This document shows, one piece after another, positions 43,772 through 52,521 of a stretch of 64,000 bases of DNA; positions within the stretch are counted from its first letter, which is position 1, and each line of letters opens with the position of its first letter. A model generated the notes under the pieces. That model was not told the origin of the DNA and made no database searches. It was given only the letters and a program-made list of their open reading frames with translations. Source of the DNA: Candidatus Poribacteria bacterium. Its GTDB lineage: Bacteria > Poribacteria > WGA-4E > WGA-3G. The position numbers and the translations under genes are program-made. Location: positions 64,768-128,767 of the forward strand of contig JAJEIP010000008.1 in the NCBI GenBank assembly GCA_022827885.1, in the 5' to 3' direction.

Positions 43772-44698
43772 TCACTCCTGACAGATTTTCAGAGTCTCTT
43801 CAAGATTTTGGATGCCGGCAGTCGTGCCGATGGCAGTAACACAAGCGGCACCGGTTGCGGAAGCCAATTCCGCTGTCGCCTTTAGGTCCCAACCCATGAG
43901 AGTGCCCGCGAGGAAACCGGCGACGTAAGCGTCCCCTGCCCCTGTTGCATCAACAGCGGTCACCGGATACGCTGTCGCAAAATGCTCCCTCTCTGGCGTG
44001 GAGACGTAACTGCCGTCTTCACCCATTTTAATAGCAATTGTGTGGATACCGTAGCTACGCCGTAAAAATTGAGCGATTTCGCGAGCATCAGATAGACCGG
44101 TGAGCTGTTGCGCTTCGACGATGCTTGGCATAAACATATCTACGTAAGGTAAGCAGGGCTCGAGTGTCTCCATCCACTTCCCTGTGGCATCATACGCTGT
44201 ATCGAGTGAGGTGGTTATTCCCAAATTTTTTGCTTTTTGAAGGACGTTCGCCATCGGTGCACCATCAAAACGGGGCATGACGAGTGCCCCAGCGATGTGC
44301 AAAATTTTGGCACTTTTGATGACTTCCCAATCAAGGTCTGCCTCACAGAGTTCGCCGTTCGCACCGATGTAGTGGTAGAAAGTTCGTTCGCCATCGGAGG
44401 CAACTGCGACGAACGTAAAGGAAGTGCTGGAACCCGGATCCTGTTGCATGCCCACTGTATCGACCTCGTTATCCCTGAGTTTTTGCAGAATCAAGTCGCC
44501 AAACGCATCAGTGCCAACCTTACCCATCGCGCCAGCAGAGAGACCTAAGCGCGTGAGCGCAATAGCTGTGTTGTTCGCACAGCCTCCGGTATGGATTTCG
44601 AGTTCATCAAAGAGGACTAATTTCCCCTTTTCAGGAAACTCATCTATGGGTCGTCCCAATACATCAACGACATAAATGCCGAGCGATAGCACATCCAT
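43772..44698 (-). CDS. PfkB-family carbohydrate kinase
   Basis: 308 residues. Ribokinase fold: N-terminal G-G-C-A-N-N-T-A-I-A-L-T-R-L-G and C-terminal A-V-D-A-T-G-A-G-D-A-Y-V-A-G (anion hole and catalytic Asp). Phosphorylates a sugar or nucleoside with ATP; the substrate is not deducible. The start at 44698 is fixed by the leader cassette in contact with the ATG. Cytoplasmic. Confidence 0.92.
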   Translation of the reverse strand: MDVLSLGIYVVDVLGRPIDEFPEKGKLVLFDELEIHTGGCANNTAIALTRLGLSAGAMGKVGTDAFGDLILQKLRDNEVDTVGMQQDPGSSTSFTFVAVASDGERTFYHYIGANGELCEADLDWEVIKSAKILHIAGALVMPRFDGAPMANVLQKAKNLGITTSLDTAYDATGKWMETLEPCLPYVDMFMPSIVEAQQLTGLSDAREIAQFLRRSYGIHTIAIKMGEDGSYVSTPEREHFATAYPVTAVDATGAGDAYVAGFLAGTLMGWDLKATAELASATGAACVTAIGTTAGIQNLEETLKICQE

Positions 44699-44739
44699 TT
44701 TTTAATTTTACCTTGCGGATTTTTAATTATTCCTTGAGC
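44699..44739 (-). promoter_or_regulatory. tandem leader cassette before PfkB gene
   Basis: On the minus strand, CTCAAGGAATAATTAAAAAT is followed directly by CCGCAAGGTAAAATTAAAAA and then ATG. Two diverged copies in tandem; the proximal one touches the start codon. Confidence 0.7.
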
Positions 44740-44746
44740 CTATAAA

Positions 44747-46696
44747 TTAAAAAGCACCCGGACGAAAAATTACGAAGGTTTCATCGTTTGTGTCAATATT
44801 CTCATCTGCTATTGTGCCTGTAAAATCCTGAGAAACCCACCCGATAAAGTAGGGTGGAGGATTCAGGTTCGCCTCTGTCTCCAGATACCGCAGCACGTAA
44901 TCTCGCTGTAGGATTCGCGCGAACCTTTTTCGGACACCATCCAATTCCTCATCAGGCGGCATTTTTGGTGTCATTCGCAACCGAAGTCGCGCCATTGAAG
45001 GATCGAATGTAGGAGGGGTTTCCAAACCCGATGCTTCTCTGAGTGAGACGCTCCCTAAGTAAGTCATCTCTTTTCCCGCAACACGCCACGTGTTTTCAAG
45101 GATGGACGGAAGTTTTTGGGTATCCATCGTCAAAAATTTCTCTTCCACATACGTCGTTGGATGCCACGGCTCCACCGATAAATCTCGCAGTTGAACGCGT
45201 GAATCTTGAATCAATGTCCCAATTTTTTCAAAGAATTCATCCTTTGACACCTCAACTCCTTGATGACGCACGAATGTTCCCTTGGCAAGGTCAATAGATG
45301 TTTCGGCACGCGATGCAGCTCTCAGGGAAACATAACTCAATAAGTGTGCGCGCTGCCGTTCAGGATAAACCGATAGAATTGACAACCTGTCTGCTGTGAC
45401 GGTGTTCGGAAACCAGACGGTTTGCGCCGATGCAACCGCAATTACCGAAAGTAGAACGAAGAGACCTCCGCCTATCCAATAGGTGCGTGATTTTTGCTTC
45501 GACTTCCCGAAATACAACAGGAATCCACCAAAACCCAGCAGGTATATTGGTAGAAGTATCGCCAACAGTTTAATGAGCGGCACCCGGGTAGGCATGTCCG
45601 ATAGAAAGTGCTTATGAATTTCCTTTTCATGTTGGAGGGCAAGTGCGTATCGGTCCGCGAGGTGACGCGGAGATTTACCATGCTTACTCAGTAATCCGTG
45701 CCAGAACGTTTCAGCGAGAGCCTCATCGGAATTGGAAACCCCTCCTACACTGTCTTCGGAGTGGACCCCAAACGGAGGAACATTGTAGTCAAACGCAAAA
45801 CAGAGAATCTGTCCATCTCCAAATTTCCGTTTTGCGACATAAATCTGCTCCGCCGTGCCAATTAAAACCTCGCAGCCTGCTTTCGGCGCAAATTGGATAT
45901 GCTCAAAATGGTTGTCGGCGGAAGAGTTATCAGTTTTCTTTACACCCCTTAATTCGACAGGAAGAAAGGGTTCTATAAAACTGCCTTGTAAGTAGTTAAA
46001 ACTGCTACCGCCGGAGACAATAAGCGTCCCACCGCGCTGTATCCAATCCAGCATCGCCGTCTGTTGTGCTTTCAGGATACGCCGTTCGGTTAAGCCGACC
46101 TCACGCACAACGAGTATATCAACGGCACTGTAGTCTATCCAGTGGCGCGGCAACGCTCTCGAATTCGGAAGATACTTGACATGTACCTGTGCGTCTCCAG
46201 GAACCGCCAACTGTTTCTGGTCAACAAATCGTTTTAGCGTGTCGCCGCTCGGAGCCAATACCACCACAAAATAGTCTTTGCGGGGAAGGGGTGTTGGCAA
46301 CAGTACATCCTTCACCAGACCGGACGCTGTCCTGCGTACCCCTGCCGTCTCCGAGGGTGTGAAAGGGACAAGTCGAAGGATGAGTTGCGTAGCGTTTTTC
46401 GGGCAGTAAACGTAGAAATTTTTCTGTTGTCGTTCGAGCCCGATAAGGTACAGGGACGTAGCGTAACGTTCGATAGGGATGTCCGAAGAAAAGTTCCGAA
46501 CTTCTACAACCAACTCACCCCTAAACACAGTGCCTTCATCTTGATTCCAGACAGTTACAGTTAAAGGCGCCCACGTGCCTATTCTATAACCGTCGCTGAA
46601 TCCGAATGTCACATCCTCAATCTCTACCGCACCAACAGCAACAGATACCGCAAAAAAAGTCAAAACCGAGATTTTTATACTATGTTTAATTCCCAT
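44747..46696 (-). CDS. membrane protein with GATase-like domain, unknown function
   Basis: 649 residues. Signal peptide (to about 23), a beta-rich N-terminal domain (24-185), then a glutamine-amidotransferase-like domain (about 190-345: D-W-I-Q-R-G-G-T-L-I-V-S-G-G-S-S-F, I-L-C-F-A-F-D-Y). Two membrane helices follow (about 373-395 and 405-430) and a C-terminal soluble domain ends R-P-G-A-F. The layout resembles proteins often found near MoxR/BatA genes, but none is here and no family name is certain. The leader cassette touches the ATG at 46696. Confidence 0.75.
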   Translation of the reverse strand: MGIKHSIKISVLTFFAVSVAVGAVEIEDVTFGFSDGYRIGTWAPLTVTVWNQDEGTVFRGELVVEVRNFSSDIPIERYATSLYLIGLERQQKNFYVYCPKNATQLILRLVPFTPSETAGVRRTASGLVKDVLLPTPLPRKDYFVVVLAPSGDTLKRFVDQKQLAVPGDAQVHVKYLPNSRALPRHWIDYSAVDILVVREVGLTERRILKAQQTAMLDWIQRGGTLIVSGGSSFNYLQGSFIEPFLPVELRGVKKTDNSSADNHFEHIQFAPKAGCEVLIGTAEQIYVAKRKFGDGQILCFAFDYNVPPFGVHSEDSVGGVSNSDEALAETFWHGLLSKHGKSPRHLADRYALALQHEKEIHKHFLSDMPTRVPLIKLLAILLPIYLLGFGGFLLYFGKSKQKSRTYWIGGGLFVLLSVIAVASAQTVWFPNTVTADRLSILSVYPERQRAHLLSYVSLRAASRAETSIDLAKGTFVRHQGVEVSKDEFFEKIGTLIQDSRVQLRDLSVEPWHPTTYVEEKFLTMDTQKLPSILENTWRVAGKEMTYLGSVSLREASGLETPPTFDPSMARLRLRMTPKMPPDEELDGVRKRFARILQRDYVLRYLETEANLNPPPYFIGWVSQDFTGTIADENIDTNDETFVIFRPGAF

Positions 46697-46718
46697 GTTT
46701 TAATTTTACCTTGCGGAG
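46697..46718 (-). promoter_or_regulatory. leader cassette before 46696
   Basis: Minus strand TCCGCAAGGTAAAATTAAAA then C and ATG: the best match to the family consensus. Confidence 0.75.
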
Positions 46719-46762
46719 TAATAACGATGTGGGTAACTTTACGGTTTCCGACGGCTACTCGG

Positions 46763-47608
46763 CTATATGAGACGTGCTGGATTGTGAACAAGCTTTGTCT
46801 CCACCGCCGCCTCAAATGGATGCGTGCTGAAAACGCCGTTTCCTAACATAATCATTGAAGCAACACCACCCTCCCCCTCAATCTGTTCGATTGTCTCTAT
46901 CACACGGGCATCACTGAGCAAGCCGCTCTCCACTGAAAACCGCTTTGATACCCTAAAACAAGCGTTAAAGAGTTTGGTATTAGGCTCAGCACTGGTAAGC
47001 GTTTGTAAAACGTTCAATGCAGCATCGGCGGCGCGATTGATACGGATTGTTTGTTCTCTATTTCCGAGTACCTCGCTGGTCTGAATCGGTCCAAAGTAGC
47101 GATAATAGATAGGCTGTTCTATTATCGGTAATCTATCGGCAACCAACGGCGCGCCTTCTTTTAACTTGACGAGGCACCCTCCATGGTATTGCGAACAGAC
47201 ATCACCCAAGCCCGTGCGATTTTCAACCTCTGCGACATGCGCTATCATCGCGAGGGTCTCCATATCCTTACCCAGATGGAGCAGTTCATTGAGCGCGTAG
47301 GCTGTTGCGAGCGAAGCGGCACCGCTAAGACCAAAACCGCAACCGAGAGGTAATGGAGACGTAAGATCTACCTTCACACCAGCCGCGCCTGCCGCTTGGG
47401 TTAACCGATCCGCAACAGTCCCGACCGTCGGAAAATCGATGCTTTGTCCGTTAAACAACACATTTGTTTCACGGTGCTCAGAGACGGTGACTTCTATCCC
47501 CTCTTTAACGGTGAACCCCATACCGAGCGAATGCATACGGGTTGCATCGGCATGCGGAATAACCTTAAAAACACACGAAATGTTGCCGGGAGCAAAGGCC
47601 TTCACCAT
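46763..47608 (-). CDS. GHMP kinase resembling archaeal pantoate kinase
   Basis: 281 residues from ATG 47608. The frame is open to 47722 but that part overlaps the sulfatase; the chosen ATG is one nt past the sulfatase stop. N-terminal A-F-A-P-G-N-I, the GHMP glycine-rich motif P-L-G-C-G-F-G-L-S-G-A-A (about 88-99) and N-R-T-G-L-G-D-V-C-S-Q-Y-H-G-G. The S-G-A and G-L-G-D-V-x-x-Q pattern is that of archaeal pantoate kinase (COG1829), which replaces part of the bacterial CoA pathway. In bacteria this is unusual, and another small-molecule kinase role is possible. Cytoplasmic. Confidence 0.75.
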   Translation of the reverse strand: MVKAFAPGNISCVFKVIPHADATRMHSLGMGFTVKEGIEVTVSEHRETNVLFNGQSIDFPTVGTVADRLTQAAGAAGVKVDLTSPLPLGCGFGLSGAASLATAYALNELLHLGKDMETLAMIAHVAEVENRTGLGDVCSQYHGGCLVKLKEGAPLVADRLPIIEQPIYYRYFGPIQTSEVLGNREQTIRINRAADAALNVLQTLTSAEPNTKLFNACFRVSKRFSVESGLLSDARVIETIEQIEGEGGVASMIMLGNGVFSTHPFEAAVETKLVHNPARLI

Positions 47609-47609
47609 T

Positions 47610-49013
47610 CTACACATCCCGTCGAGGTGAGGCGTATCTGGGATGGAAGGCATCTTCACCGCATTGTCCCGCCTCAATTTTTGCCGCCTGTCCACCACCG
47701 GTAACGGAGCACCTCGCGCCATCTAACTCCGGTAAGACGTATCGCTGAAACCATGTGCCCATCTGTTGTTTCATGTCAGTGACGCGGGCGTTCTGAGACT
47801 TGTCATCTATTAGATTTTTCCGTTCATCCGGGTCGTTTACCAAGTCATACAGCTCATGTGGACCATACGGATACCTATGGACATACTTCCACTCCTGTGT
47901 TCGGATCATGCGAACGGGACCGTATTCATCGTAGATGACGATCTCATCTTTCGCGTCGTTTGTTTCCCCAGAGAGTGCGGGCACAAAACTTCTGCCCGGA
48001 GACATATCGTCATTCGGATCGGGTAATCCAAGATAATCGAGGAGTGTCGGCATGAAGTCGTATTGGCTCACCATCGCTTCGCTGGTGCGACCTTCCGGAA
48101 TACTGCCGGGTTGGCTGATAATGAAGGGGACTTTTACAGAGTTTTCATACATATTCAGCGGGAATGTTCCGTTCCCTTTATGCCAAAAACCGTGATGTCC
48201 GCACGAATAGCCGTTGTCACTACTGAAGACAACAAGAGTATTCTCACGGATCCCTAATTGTGCAAGCCGCTCTAAAATGCGTCCGACGTTCAAATCAAGT
48301 GCGGTAATCGCTGCGAAATAGCCTTTCAACGACTCGCGGTTGCCCATGTGCACAGCGGCACCCTGGACAGCCCACGGGTGCAACGCCTCCTGTGGACATG
48401 TTTTGAAGGGGCAATCGTCATAGGAGTCAACAATGTCTTGAGGGTGTCCCGTAAACGGCGTATGGGGCGCGTTATAGTTGACGCTGAGATAGAACGGTCC
48501 CTCCTGATTCGCCGAGATAAAATCCAACGCATCGTCAGTGATAACATCGGTAAGGTAGCCGGGTTGCATTACAACCTGTCCGTCTCGGATCATATCCGCA
48601 TCGTTATACTGGCTTCCGCCTGTAAGCAAAGCGAACCAGTGGCTGAACCCGTGCTGGGGCGTTAAACTATCGCCAAGGTGCCATTTGCCGCTCAACCCGA
48701 CGGTATAGTCATTGTCGGCTAAAACATCGGTATAACAGGTCAATCCGTCGAGGTATTGAGCGGGATTCGGTGGCATATTTCCGTCCCGGATCCAGTCGTG
48801 TACGCCGTGTGCCGACGGGATGCGACCTGTCATGAGACTTGCGCGTGCCGGTGAACAAACGGGACTTGTACAGAAGAAATTAGGGAAACGGGTCCCCTCC
48901 GAGGCTAACTGGTCAAGATAAGGCGTTCGGACTTCATCGTTGCCGCAACAGCCTGCTGCCCACGGTCCTTGGTCGTCGGTTAAAATAAAGATGACGTTTG
49001 GTCTGTTTTCCAT
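47610..49013 (-). CDS. sulfatase, Cys-type, cytoplasmic
   Basis: 467 residues from ATG 49013 (GGAGG 7 nt upstream). Metal site N-V-I-F-I-L-T-D-D-Q-G, signature C53-S-P-A-R, and F-S-S-D-N-G-Y-S-C-G-H-H-G. It belongs to the arylsulfatase / choline-sulfatase-like group; no signal peptide. Needs formylglycine conversion of C53, for which no competent enzyme is in the window. The stop is one nt before the GHMP kinase ATG, so the two are likely coupled. Confidence 0.9.
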   Translation of the reverse strand: MENRPNVIFILTDDQGPWAAGCCGNDEVRTPYLDQLASEGTRFPNFFCTSPVCSPARASLMTGRIPSAHGVHDWIRDGNMPPNPAQYLDGLTCYTDVLADNDYTVGLSGKWHLGDSLTPQHGFSHWFALLTGGSQYNDADMIRDGQVVMQPGYLTDVITDDALDFISANQEGPFYLSVNYNAPHTPFTGHPQDIVDSYDDCPFKTCPQEALHPWAVQGAAVHMGNRESLKGYFAAITALDLNVGRILERLAQLGIRENTLVVFSSDNGYSCGHHGFWHKGNGTFPLNMYENSVKVPFIISQPGSIPEGRTSEAMVSQYDFMPTLLDYLGLPDPNDDMSPGRSFVPALSGETNDAKDEIVIYDEYGPVRMIRTQEWKYVHRYPYGPHELYDLVNDPDERKNLIDDKSQNARVTDMKQQMGTWFQRYVLPELDGARCSVTGGGQAAKIEAGQCGEDAFHPRYASPRRDV

Positions 49014-49123
49014 ATAGAATCCTCCATACAACTCTCGTGATAAACGTTGAATCTTTCATGTCGTTATCCTTACCTCGGCACCTCTGTTGTGGAAAGGGTT
49101 TGTAACCCCGATGCCGTGTGCAG

Positions 49124-49975
49124 CTACGCTACCGGGAATCCGTCACCGACGAGCGGTTCACCGTCCGCGACCTCAATTGTTGGCACGAGGACGTGGTTCG
49201 GGGATTGCGCGTTGTTATAACAGACATCTTGTGCCATGAAAATCATGACGAAGGCGCGGCGTTGACGCTCCGTGACATTCGCCGGCGTGCCGTGCCAGTT
49301 CAGGCAATGATGAAACATGCATTCGCCGGCTTTCAATTCCACCGGAATGCCGTGATCAATGCTCAACTCCCGTCTTTCTGCCCACTGGTCAGGCAGCGGT
49401 TCTTGCCCTGCCTCACGTGCCTTTGCCGCTGCCGCATTTGCTGCAGCCCTCGCTGCGACGGAAAAGCGTTCGTCTTTGTGGCTCTTCGGCATAACGTGCA
49501 TGCACCCGCTATCCACCGTTGCATCGTCCAATGCGAGCCAGCAGCTCACAATATTCGGTGGGCTGAGGGGCCAAAAGAAAAAATCGTGATGGAATGCGAA
49601 ATGACCGTTATCCTCTGGGGGTTTGGAAATCACCTGATCGTGCCAAAGCCGGACTTCAGGTGTATCCAGCAGGGCGCGTGCCGTCCCAGCGATGAGTGGG
49701 TGATGAATGGCTCCCTCATAATGGGGATCCCGCTTCCACATGTTAATGTACTGATGAATCGCGCGCGGATGCCCGCTTCCCCGATTGAGTCGGTTCTCAC
49801 GTCGGTCGTGTCCGTATTTGAACTCCGGTGAGGAATCGTCGCCTTCATTAAGTTCTAATTCAATGACCGCATCCAATCCCGCGCGCATGGCTTCAACGCC
49901 ATCGCTATCTAAAACGCTCCCAAATTTGAGATAGCCGTTTTCCTGAAAAAAATCGACCTGCTCTTGTGTTACCAT
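49124..49975 (-). CDS. phytanoyl-CoA dioxygenase (PhyH) family protein
   Basis: 283 residues. Fe(II)/2-oxoglutarate oxygenase: metal ligands H-H-D in A-F-H-H-D-F-F-F-W and a distal His in W-H-G-T, with R-R-A-F for 2-oxoglutarate. An Ala-rich helix insertion lies at about 180-200. Hydroxylates or halogenates an unknown small substrate; PhyH enzymes are multiplied in poribacteria. Cytoplasmic. A second, divergent PhyH is at 60197. Confidence 0.9.
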   Translation of the reverse strand: MVTQEQVDFFQENGYLKFGSVLDSDGVEAMRAGLDAVIELELNEGDDSSPEFKYGHDRRENRLNRGSGHPRAIHQYINMWKRDPHYEGAIHHPLIAGTARALLDTPEVRLWHDQVISKPPEDNGHFAFHHDFFFWPLSPPNIVSCWLALDDATVDSGCMHVMPKSHKDERFSVAARAAANAAAAKAREAGQEPLPDQWAERRELSIDHGIPVELKAGECMFHHCLNWHGTPANVTERQRRAFVMIFMAQDVCYNNAQSPNHVLVPTIEVADGEPLVGDGFPVA

Positions 49976-50037
49976 TTCGTTGCTCCGTATGTCATATTGT
50001 CCTGTGTCTGAATTGGGTGTTTCCTTCTACCGACCTA

Positions 50038-50796
50038 TTAAATCGGAAATTGGTGATTGCCTGCCGTCAACCCGCCATCAATGACGAAAACTGCTCCCGT
50101 TGCAAAACTGGCTTCATCGGAAGCGAGGAAGAGTGCGGCATTCGCGATGTCAATCGGTTGTCCAATCCGTCCTAACGGATACCAGGGCGTGATTTCGTCC
50201 AAGATCTGTGGGTTCCGCTCCATCATCGGCTCCCAGACTTCGGTTTGAATCGTTCCCGGACAGATACAGTTGATACGGATGTTGTCTTTACCGTGTGCGA
50301 CTGCCATTGAGCGGGTCAAAGCAATAACGCCACCTTTCGCAGCAGAATACGCATGGATCGCCTGTAACCCGATGAGACCATTGACAGAAGCGATATTGAT
50401 GATGCTACCGCCACCAGCCGCTTGCATCACGGGGATAACGGCGTTGGAACAGTGGCTGGTGCCTTGAAGCGCGACCGCTAAGTTTGCTTCCCAGTTGTTA
50501 TTCAGCACATCAGCCGTCGAGCAGATAGCGTTGTTCACCAAAATATCAACCGTGCCGTAGGTGTCAACAGTTCTTGTAACCAGACTTTCCGCATCAGCAG
50601 TATCAGAGACATCGGCATTAATGAAGAGTGCTTCACCACCTGCATCGGTTATAGCAGCGACGGTTTCTGTGCCGAGGGCATCGTTTACGTCGTCAACAAC
50701 GACTTTCGCGCCTTCTTCGGCGAACCGAAGGGCAACGGCTCTGCCGATACCGCGTCCAGCTCCTGTAACAATGGCTATTTTACCATTCAACCGCAT
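50038..50796 (-). CDS. SDR-family oxidoreductase
   Basis: 252 residues from ATG 50796; the frame is open to 50901, but AGGA lies just upstream of 50796 and the extra 35 residues are not SDR-like. T-G-A-G-R-G-I-G-R (classic cofactor turn), N-N-A, S-V-N-G-L, Y-S-A-A-K and P-G-T-I-Q-T-E. Closest to 3-oxoacyl-ACP reductase or glucose dehydrogenase-type SDRs. Only distantly like the SDR at 5993. Cytoplasmic. Confidence 0.9.
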   Translation of the reverse strand: MRLNGKIAIVTGAGRGIGRAVALRFAEEGAKVVVDDVNDALGTETVAAITDAGGEALFINADVSDTADAESLVTRTVDTYGTVDILVNNAICSTADVLNNNWEANLAVALQGTSHCSNAVIPVMQAAGGGSIINIASVNGLIGLQAIHAYSAAKGGVIALTRSMAVAHGKDNIRINCICPGTIQTEVWEPMMERNPQILDEITPWYPLGRIGQPIDIANAALFLASDEASFATGAVFVIDGGLTAGNHQFPI

Positions 50797-50891
50797 CTTT
50801 TGTCCTATCTCTTTTTTGTCAGAATTGAGGATATTAAAGACGGCTTTTGAATTATAGAATCTGCCGCGTTCACCCTCTGAAAAATCATATT

Positions 50892-50920
50892 TTGCTTTCA
50901 TCTATTTTGTATGATATAAT
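50892..50920 (+). promoter_or_regulatory. extended -10 promoter for 50967
   Basis: TGATATAAT (50912-50920) is an extended -10. The -35 (TTGCTT, 50892-50897) is weak, at 17 nt. Confidence 0.55.
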
Positions 50921-50966
50921 AAAAACCAGACTGAGGTTAGTATTTTAGCTCGCGAAGAGGAAATAG

Positions 50967-51299
50967 ATGGCTGTAACCGGCATACGTTGGACTACCCATG
51001 ATCGATACAGAAATGAAATTTATCTAACGCATGAGCGTTGGCAACATATCATTGCTTCAATTAATCACCCAGACATGGCAAACTATGAGGAACACCTAAA
51101 AGCAACAATTCGGTATGGGACCCGGAAGCAGGATTCGTTGAATCCACAAAAGTAGCGCTACATTAATGCCTTCGCTGATTTATCAGCGGATGATACACAT
51201 ATTACCTCAATTGTCCTTTTTCGGTTTCGCGAAGGCTCAGATGGTGAACCCATTTCAAATAATTACATTGTCACAGCTTACCAGAAAAGGATTAGGTGA
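50967..51299 (+). pseudogene. toxin-like small protein interrupted by an amber codon
   Basis: An ORF of 62 codons ends at TAG 51153-51155, but the same frame continues without shift for 48 codons to TGA 51297. Across the stop: L-N-P-Q-K-*-R-Y-I-N-A-F-A-D-L. The downstream part (V-L-F-R-F-R-E-G-S, N-N-Y-I-V-T-A-Y-Q-K) is well formed and looks like the C-terminal half of the same protein. The N-terminal half has I-Y-L-T-H-E-R-W-Q-H-I, as in small phage/plasmid-type nuclease families encoded beside DUF2283. A single nonsense change from a sense codon (for example TAC or TAT) would explain it. GAGG lies before the ATG. It may be inactive, or read through. Confidence 0.6.
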
Positions 51300-51306
51300 A
51301 AAAATT

Positions 51307-51663
51307 ATGCCTCAACCAATTTTTAACTACGATGAAGTAAGTGATACACTCTACGTTTCGTTTGCCCCCGGTGAACAGGCGACAGGTATTGAACTGATTC
51401 CCCACATTTTACTGCGGTTCAATAAACAAGAACGTAGGGCTGTTGGGTTGACCTTTCTGGAATACTCTCTACTCGCTCAGAAGACTGATATGGGACCTCG
51501 GAGCTTTCCGCTCACGGGCTTAGTCGAGTTACCCGAGGATCTGCAAGAGATTGTGCTGGAGATTCTCCAACGTCCCCCGGTCAATGAACTGCTTTTGCTC
51601 TCATCGTATACACCTTCGATTTCCGAAACGATTCCGATTACACTTTTGCAAGCAATTCATTGA
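51307..51663 (+). CDS. DUF2283 protein
   Basis: 118 residues from ATG 51307, with AGGTG 8 nt upstream; an ATG at 51166 in the same frame lies inside the upstream gene. The N-terminus reads Y-D-E-V-S-D-T-L-Y-V-S-F, the DUF2283 signature, followed by a Leu-rich C-terminal half. DUF2283 proteins are small, of unknown function, and often paired with toxin-like genes, so an antitoxin-like role is conceivable. Eight nt from the interrupted gene. Confidence 0.85.
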   Translation: MPQPIFNYDEVSDTLYVSFAPGEQATGIELIPHILLRFNKQERRAVGLTFLEYSLLAQKTDMGPRSFPLTGLVELPEDLQEIVLEILQRPPVNELLLLSSYTPSISETIPITLLQAIH

Positions 51664-51703
51664 ATGAATATGCTGCGGAAGTATTCTATTCCGCGAGATT
51701 TAC

Positions 51704-52465
51704 CTAATGTTGTAGCGTCTGCGAGATGAAAAGTTTCGTGCGTTCATGTTGCGGGTTATCGAAGAAATCTGCGGGTGCCGCGTCCTCCACAATTGCTCCC
51801 TCATCAAAGAAAAGGATCCGATCGGCGACCTCACGTGCAAATCCCATTTCATGCGTCACGACAAGCATCGTCATCCCGGAACGTGCGAGTTCACGCATCA
51901 CATCCAACACTTCCGTAATCATCTCCGGATCCAGCGCACTTGTCGGTTCATCAAAAAGCATAATCTTAGGCTCCATCGCCAATGCCCGTGCGATTGCGAC
52001 CCGCTGCTGTTGCCCGCCTGAAATCTCTGACGGATACTTATATGCCTGATCCGCAATATCTACCCGTTCTAAAAGCGATAAAGCGATCTCTTCGGCTTCA
52101 CTTTTTGTCATCTTCCTGACCCGGATGGGACCTAAGGTGATATTCTGTAGGTTCGTCAGGTGCGGAAATAAGTTGAACTGCTGGAACACCATACCGACTT
52201 CCTGACGGATGAGATTGATATTGCGGAGATCATCACTCAGCTCAACACCATCAATGACAATTGTGCCGCGCTGATGCTCCTCCAAACGGTTCAAGGTTCG
52301 GATAAATGTAGATTTCCCGGAGCCAGAGGGACCACATATCACCGCCCTTTCGCCCTTTTCAAACGAGGTCGTAATTCCTTTGAGGACGTGGAAATCGTCA
52401 AACCATTTGTGTACATCCTCGCAGACAATAATAGAATCATTCGGCGCGTTTTCGTGTTCTGCCAT
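51704..52465 (-). CDS. aapP: general L-amino-acid ABC transporter, ATPase
   Basis: 253 residues. Walker [10 protein letters not shown]-loop Q-Q-F-N-L-F-P-H, signature L-S-G-G-Q-Q-Q-R-V-like ([13 protein letters not shown]), Walker [14 protein letters not shown]. Polar amino-acid importer type (GlnQ/AapP/BztD). Last gene of a four-gene minus-strand operon in the order binding protein, AapQ, AapM, AapP. Cytoplasmic face of the membrane. Confidence 0.95.
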   Translation of the reverse strand: MAEHENAPNDSIIVCEDVHKWFDDFHVLKGITTSFEKGERAVICGPSGSGKSTFIRTLNRLEEHQRGTIVIDGVELSDDLRNINLIRQEVGMVFQQFNLFPHLTNLQNITLGPIRVRKMTKSEAEEIALSLLERVDIADQAYKYPSEISGGQQQRVAIARALAMEPKIMLFDEPTSALDPEMITEVLDVMRELARSGMTMLVVTHEMGFAREVADRILFFDEGAIVEDAAPADFFDNPQHERTKLFISQTLQH

Positions 52466-52521
52466 ATTATTTCATTCCCTCCTAATTATTCCCAATTTGG
52501 CACAGGTTGAACCTACAAGTT

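Noticed and set aside
47609-47722. Upstream extension of the GHMP kinase frame
   Set aside because: Overlaps the end of the sulfatase; the GHMP N-terminal motif begins at the later ATG.
51153-51155. TAG as a recoded amino acid (pyrrolysine)
   Set aside because: A single case in a toxin-like gene is better explained by a nonsense mutation; no Pyl gene or insertion element is visible.
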